Origin: an uncultured Bacilli bacterium | Lineage (GTDB): Bacteria; Bacillota_I; Bacilli_A; RF39; UBA660 | Length of the DNA stretch: 7,553 nucleotides | Reading direction: 5' to 3' | NCBI GenBank assembly: GCA_947628495.1 | Contig: CANRAC010000047.1 | Span: 1-7,553 of the forward strand | Shown: one piece after another, positions 4,932 through 7,553 of the stretch | Layout: each line of letters opens with the position of its first letter | Position numbering within the stretch: position 1 is the first letter of the stretch | The notes under the pieces: model-generated | The model's input: the letters and a program-made list of their open reading frames with translations, nothing else | The model's database searches: none | What the model was told of the DNA's origin: nothing | Program-made: the position numbers and the translations under genes

Positions 4932-6687
4932 AATACCAAGCTTCTTCAACATCTATACTAGTACTTTCCGGCATAGGATCCGGTAAATTTAATTTGGCAA
5001 TTAAAGGTACTTTGAAAGCTGTACCAAAGGCCATAGCCATTCCTGGTCGTAACGTTTTAATTCTATCTAAAGTTTCTTGGCTAACATTTGAAGAAATATT
5101 AGCTATTATGGATATATCAGATGGATGAAACATTCTAAAGACTATGAAATTTGAACATTGTGATAAGGAAGTTGTAGATAATTCACTAGGTCTTTGCGTA
5201 ATGAATCCTAAAATAACCCCGTATTTACGACCTTCTTTGGTAATTCGATCAAAGATATTGTATCCTAACAATTCTATATCATTATCATTTTGAACATAGC
5301 GATGGGCTTCTTCTATGATTATATGGATAGGAAATGAAGCTCTTTTTTCTAACCTAGTTGTAAAATTAAAGAATAACTTAGCAAATATTTTAGTTAGAAC
5401 CTTGGCAAAACGCTCGTCGATATAGCTAAAATTTAAATTAACTAATTGCGCGGGCACGCCATCCGGAGCGGTGAAGAAATCACGAATATATTCTTCTTTC
5501 CCAATTTTTTTGTCAAATTCAAAAAATTGTTTATTACTACTATTTATGATGGCATGAAGACGAACTTTTAACTGATTAGCTTTTTCATATACCGCTTCAC
5601 TACTTAATATACCTTCGCCAATTAAAGCAAATTCTAAAGCATAATATAAATCATCTAAAGTATAGGTAAAATCCGGAGCAGTATCTATTCTTTCCAAATC
5701 AACTTTGGAAAAGTTTTGTAAAAAATCAATAACTAAACCGACACTATTCATTTTCCCTTGAGCATCAATATTTAAACATTGACGTATAGTCCGATTGTAA
5801 CCCGGTTGAGAGATAATTGTATCCAAATTTAAAGTTGGGGTATTATATTTAGCTAACACCGCCACAATTTGATCTCTTATTTGGGTAGATGTTTTACCAC
5901 TTGCTAAAATATCTTGGAGACTTTTAGCTATAATATCATTTTTATACTCTTGAGCTTGTTCATCTTCGGAAGTAAAAATATAAACTAATTTTAAAGCTTG
6001 GTCAATAATCGGTAATTGGGAAGAATCGGTACAATTTAATAACAGTGCTAAATCATCAACATCTAAAAAATATGCCGGAATACTGATAATATCACTATCA
6101 CCAAAATCGGTTTTAGTTGTGTAATGTTTAAATCTTAAATTAGGAAGACTATTCATTTTTTCAAAAGCTCTATTATATTCGCCATAAGCATCAAATAAAA
6201 CAATGTGAGCTTTAGTAGGAAGAGCCTCATCATTATGATAAAAAATGTTTTGCAAAATACTAGCTACGCCACAAGATTTTCCAGAGCCGGTATTTCCGAC
6301 AATAGCAAAGTGACTGTCAAAAAAATCATTGATTTTGGTCGTAATATAATAACCTTCATAAGTAGTTGATTTACCTATTAAAAGATTAGATTTATTTGCA
6401 ATATCTTGACTTCCTAAAAATAATTCTAGTTCGCTTTTATAAATCAAGCGAGCTGGTGTTTTAAAGCTTGGTTTTTTAATAACTCCGGCGGTAAATACAT
6501 TATTTTTAATTTCACCTAATAGTAAAATTTTAATTATTTCACTGTTAATACCTACTACTTCGCCGACAACCAAGCGATCATTTTCACTAAAGACTACATG
6601 CACATTTAAAAGATTTGTTTCCGCCTCTTTTTTTAAGTTAACTAAAGTTACTGTATTTTCTTCAATATCAATTATATTTCCAAACAT
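4930..6687 (-). CDS. HerA-like (DUF87) hexameric ATPase/DNA translocase (585 aa)
   Basis: This is a FtsK/HerA-superfamily ATPase. Residues about 1-75 look like the N-terminal HAS beta-barrel. Walker A is GNTGSGKS (131-138), followed by the HerA-type VLFDAYGEYN (163-172). A long helical insertion (about 205-400) precedes Walker B in HIIIEEAHRYV (455-465), with catalytic Glu in the EEAH segment. FITQRPSEL (495-503) and LSQCSNFIVFRM (508-519) are typical sensor and arginine-finger segments. HerA acts as a ring that moves on DNA, with NurA nuclease in archaea or with effector nucleases in some bacterial defence systems. No nuclease partner is seen next to it, so its role is open. The ATG at 6687 has AGGTG (6694-6698) 6 nt upstream; an upstream in-frame GTG overlaps that site and is rejected. 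Confidence 0.88.
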   Translation of the reverse strand: MFGNIIDIEENTVTLVNLKKEAETNLLNVHVVFSENDRLVVGEVVGINSEIIKILLLGEIKNNVFTAGVIKKPSFKTPARLIYKSELELFLGSQDIANKSNLLIGKSTTYEGYYITTKINDFFDSHFAIVGNTGSGKSCGVASILQNIFYHNDEALPTKAHIVLFDAYGEYNRAFEKMNSLPNLRFKHYTTKTDFGDSDIISIPAYFLDVDDLALLLNCTDSSQLPIIDQALKLVYIFTSEDEQAQEYKNDIIAKSLQDILASGKTSTQIRDQIVAVLAKYNTPTLNLDTIISQPGYNRTIRQCLNIDAQGKMNSVGLVIDFLQNFSKVDLERIDTAPDFTYTLDDLYYALEFALIGEGILSSEAVYEKANQLKVRLHAIINSSNKQFFEFDKKIGKEEYIRDFFTAPDGVPAQLVNLNFSYIDERFAKVLTKIFAKLFFNFTTRLEKRASFPIHIIIEEAHRYVQNDNDIELLGYNIFDRITKEGRKYGVILGFITQRPSELSTTSLSQCSNFIVFRMFHPSDISIIANISSNVSQETLDRIKTLRPGMAMAFGTAFKVPLIAKLNLPDPMPESTSIDVEEAWY

Positions 6688-6713
6688 GAATAGCACCTAC
6701 TTTACTATTATTA

Positions 6714-6743
6714 ATTTTAACATAGGTTAGGATTTGGTTACAA
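6714..6743 (-). promoter_or_regulatory. Promoter of the HerA-like gene
   Basis: The minus strand has TAAAAT (6714-6719) with the TGT extension just upstream, and a 4-of-6 -35 match TTGTAA (6738-6743) at 18 nt. The Shine-Dalgarno site follows at 6694-6698. Confidence 0.5.
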
Positions 6744-6762
6744 GAAAAAAGAAGCTAACCTA
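6723..6762. repeat. 8-bp inverted repeat flanking the herA-like promoter
   Basis: TAGGTTAG (6723-6730) and CTAACCTA (6755-6762) are perfect inverted copies 24 nt apart. The left arm lies in the promoter spacer and the right arm in the loop of the upstream gene's terminator. It could be an operator, or the terminator loop could pair with the downstream RNA. A chance repeat is also possible. Confidence 0.4.
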
Positions 6763-6769
6763 CGCTTCT
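6744..6769 (-). terminator. Rho-independent terminator of the cohesin-like gene
   Basis: The minus strand has AGAAGC (6764-6769), an 8-nt loop and GCTTCT (6750-6755), followed by TTTTTC. It begins inside the TAG stop codon. Confidence 0.7.
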
Positions 6770-7370
6770 AAATTTTGTATATTTTTTTCTTACGCGAAAC
6801 TATTTCATAAACAATAATTGCACTAATTCCTCCTACACCAATTAGCATAAAAGGAATATTGGATCCAGTAGTCGGATTTTTTATATCCGCATTGACATCT
6901 TCCTCATTAGTGCCGTCACTAGTATCGGTAACAGTAGTGGAAGTAGATAAATTTATATTTTGGGTAGCTGGAGATATATTTGTAACTTCTCCTAACTTAG
7001 TAGTATTTAAAGTAACCGTACCACTACCTGTTGAATCATTTTTCATTTTTACCGTAAAATTAGCTATTTCAAATATATCAGTTTGACTTTTAGTCGTTTT
7101 TAAACTAAAAATTCCGCCATTGCTAGTCCCTGTCCAACCGGTAACAGTTGAAGCACTAACAAATTCTAAATTATCAGACAACTTTGTCGTCGCCGCAAAT
7201 TCACTAACCGAACCATCGGAAACATCAGCAGAAACCGTACAGTTGATAGCATCCCCAGCAAATACTGATGTTGGAGTACATTTTAAATTAACAGTTCCTT
7301 CTATTGCAAATACTTTAATTGGTAAAATTAATATGGCTCCTAAGATCACACTATAAAATATTTTTCTCAT
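6768..7370 (-). CDS. Secreted cohesin-like protein with an NPTTG cell-wall sorting signal (200 aa)
   Basis: Residues 1-22 are a signal peptide (MRK, hydrophobic core, VFA cut before IEG). Residues about 25-145 form a beta-rich domain of the cohesin/CBM-like fold. It has the opening TVNLKCTPTSVFAGDAINCTVSADV, a Cys pair (31 and 44), and a LSDNLEFVSAS segment like the L-Y-D strand of cohesins. An acidic Thr/Ser linker (143-163) leads to NPTTG (165-169), a hydrophobic helix (172-190) and a basic tail RKKKIYKI. That layout matches a sortase substrate, with NPTTG in place of LPXTG. It may display a binding domain on the surface; the ligand is unknown. The ATG has GAGGT 6 nt upstream; an upstream in-frame ATG (7391) would overlap the Shine-Dalgarno site and precede the signal peptide. 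Confidence 0.83.
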   Translation of the reverse strand: MRKIFYSVILGAILILPIKVFAIEGTVNLKCTPTSVFAGDAINCTVSADVSDGSVSEFAATTKLSDNLEFVSASTVTGWTGTSNGGIFSLKTTKSQTDIFEIANFTVKMKNDSTGSGTVTLNTTKLGEVTNISPATQNINLSTSTTVTDTSDGTNEEDVNADIKNPTTGSNIPFMLIGVGGISAIIVYEIVSRKKKIYKI

Positions 7371-7396
7371 ATGTATACCTCTATTCTTCATTAGTT

Positions 7397-7405
7397 AGTA
7401 TACCA
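7397..7405 (-). promoter_or_regulatory. Extended -10 promoter of the cohesin-like gene
   Basis: The minus strand reads TGGTATACT, a TGn-extended -10 (TATACT, 7397-7402) 26 nt before the ATG. The -35 is poor. Confidence 0.5.
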
Positions 7406-7463
7406 CATACCTAAATAAATATTTATAAAAAAGTTAAAATAAATATAAATTCACTGTAAAGTA

Positions 7464-7472
7464 TGATATTAT
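7464..7472 (+). promoter_or_regulatory. Candidate promoter for the right-edge gene
   Basis: TGATATTAT (TGn plus TATTAT at 7467-7472) lies upstream of a strong Shine-Dalgarno site at 7492-7501. No convincing -35 is present. Confidence 0.35.
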
Positions 7473-7504
7473 ATATAGGAAGAATAAAAATAGGTGGTGA
7501 TATT

Positions 7505-7553
7505 ATCAAAAAAGTTTTAATCTCAATAGTTGGACCCTATTTATACTTTGATT
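7505..7553 (+). CDS. Partial gene at the right edge with a possible non-ATG start
   Basis: AGGTGGTGAT (7492-7501) differs by one base from the full anti-16S complement AGGAGGTGAT, so a gene start is expected about 5-9 nt later. The only frame open to the window end reads (I)KKVLISIVGPYLYFD. It has no ATG, GTG or TTG after the Shine-Dalgarno site. The codon at the ideal place is ATC (7505-7507), where ATG AAA AAA would be typical; ATT at 7502 is the other option. The hydrophobic strand ending in Gly is too short to name a family. The start could be a rare AUC or AUU codon, a mutated ATG, or a sequencing error. Confidence 0.4.
   Translation, partial: MKKVLISIVGPYLYFD

Noticed and set aside
6859..7356. 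Two plus-strand open frames antisense to the cohesin-like gene
   Set aside because: The minus-strand gene has a signal peptide, a domain and a sorting signal. The plus frames have none of these.
648..7370. Use of TGA as tryptophan (Mycoplasma code)
   Set aside because: Tryptophans checked are TGG, and no gene needs a read-through TGA. The absence of TGA stops among nine genes is compatible with chance and AT bias.

Overview
The window looks like a chromosomal segment of an AT-rich member of the Bacilli. The base composition, the Shine-Dalgarno sites (AGGAGG type), the sigma-A style promoters and the CotE-like spore coat protein point to a gut-type, Mollicutes-related Firmicute (Erysipelotrichales or an RF39/RFN20-like lineage; this placement is inference). 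Tryptophan is TGG and the nine complete genes stop only at TAA or TAG. No rRNA or tRNA gene and no CRISPR array was seen. No gap between genes exceeds about 190 bases.

Layout, left to right. 1-68 is a cluster of short hairpins that may be the edge of an IS200/IS605-type element. Next is a small acidic protein of unknown function (73-408, minus). It is followed by a gap (461-635) holding what looks like a degraded copy of part of the next gene. 648-2336 (minus) is the centrepiece: a 562-residue membrane-anchored or secreted surface protein with two InlB-like repeats and a C-terminal domain. That domain ends in a WSSSP...SYSLRPVINL block resembling the C-type-lectin variable regions of diversity-generating retroelement (DGR) targets. 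Then come an HD-domain hydrolase (2429-2929, minus), the rpsP-khpA pair (3039-3568, minus), a cotE homologue (3644-4177, minus), a divergent TPR protein (4266-4847, plus), a HerA-like ATPase (4930-6687, minus) and a secreted cohesin-like protein with an NPTTG sorting signal (6768-7370, minus). The start of a divergent gene lies at the right edge.

Most interesting system. The 562-residue surface gene carries two separate signs of variability. First, its promoter has perfect TTGACA and TATAAT boxes, but the 19-nt spacer between them contains ten consecutive G (sense strand). Slippage of this tract would change spacer length and expression, which is classic phase variation. Second, its 3' end carries a block with low A content, almost all codons ending in C or T, raised GC, and a perfect 13-bp hairpin with a 4-nt loop across the stop codon. 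This matches the architecture of DGR target genes. No reverse transcriptase or template repeat is visible here, so any DGR would have to act from elsewhere; recombination between paralogues is the main alternative. Together they suggest a surface protein varied both in amount and in binding face.

The other genes are mostly single units, each with its own promoter or terminator. Several terminators overlap stop codons, and one terminator arm supplies the -35 box of the rpsP promoter, so the segment is compact.
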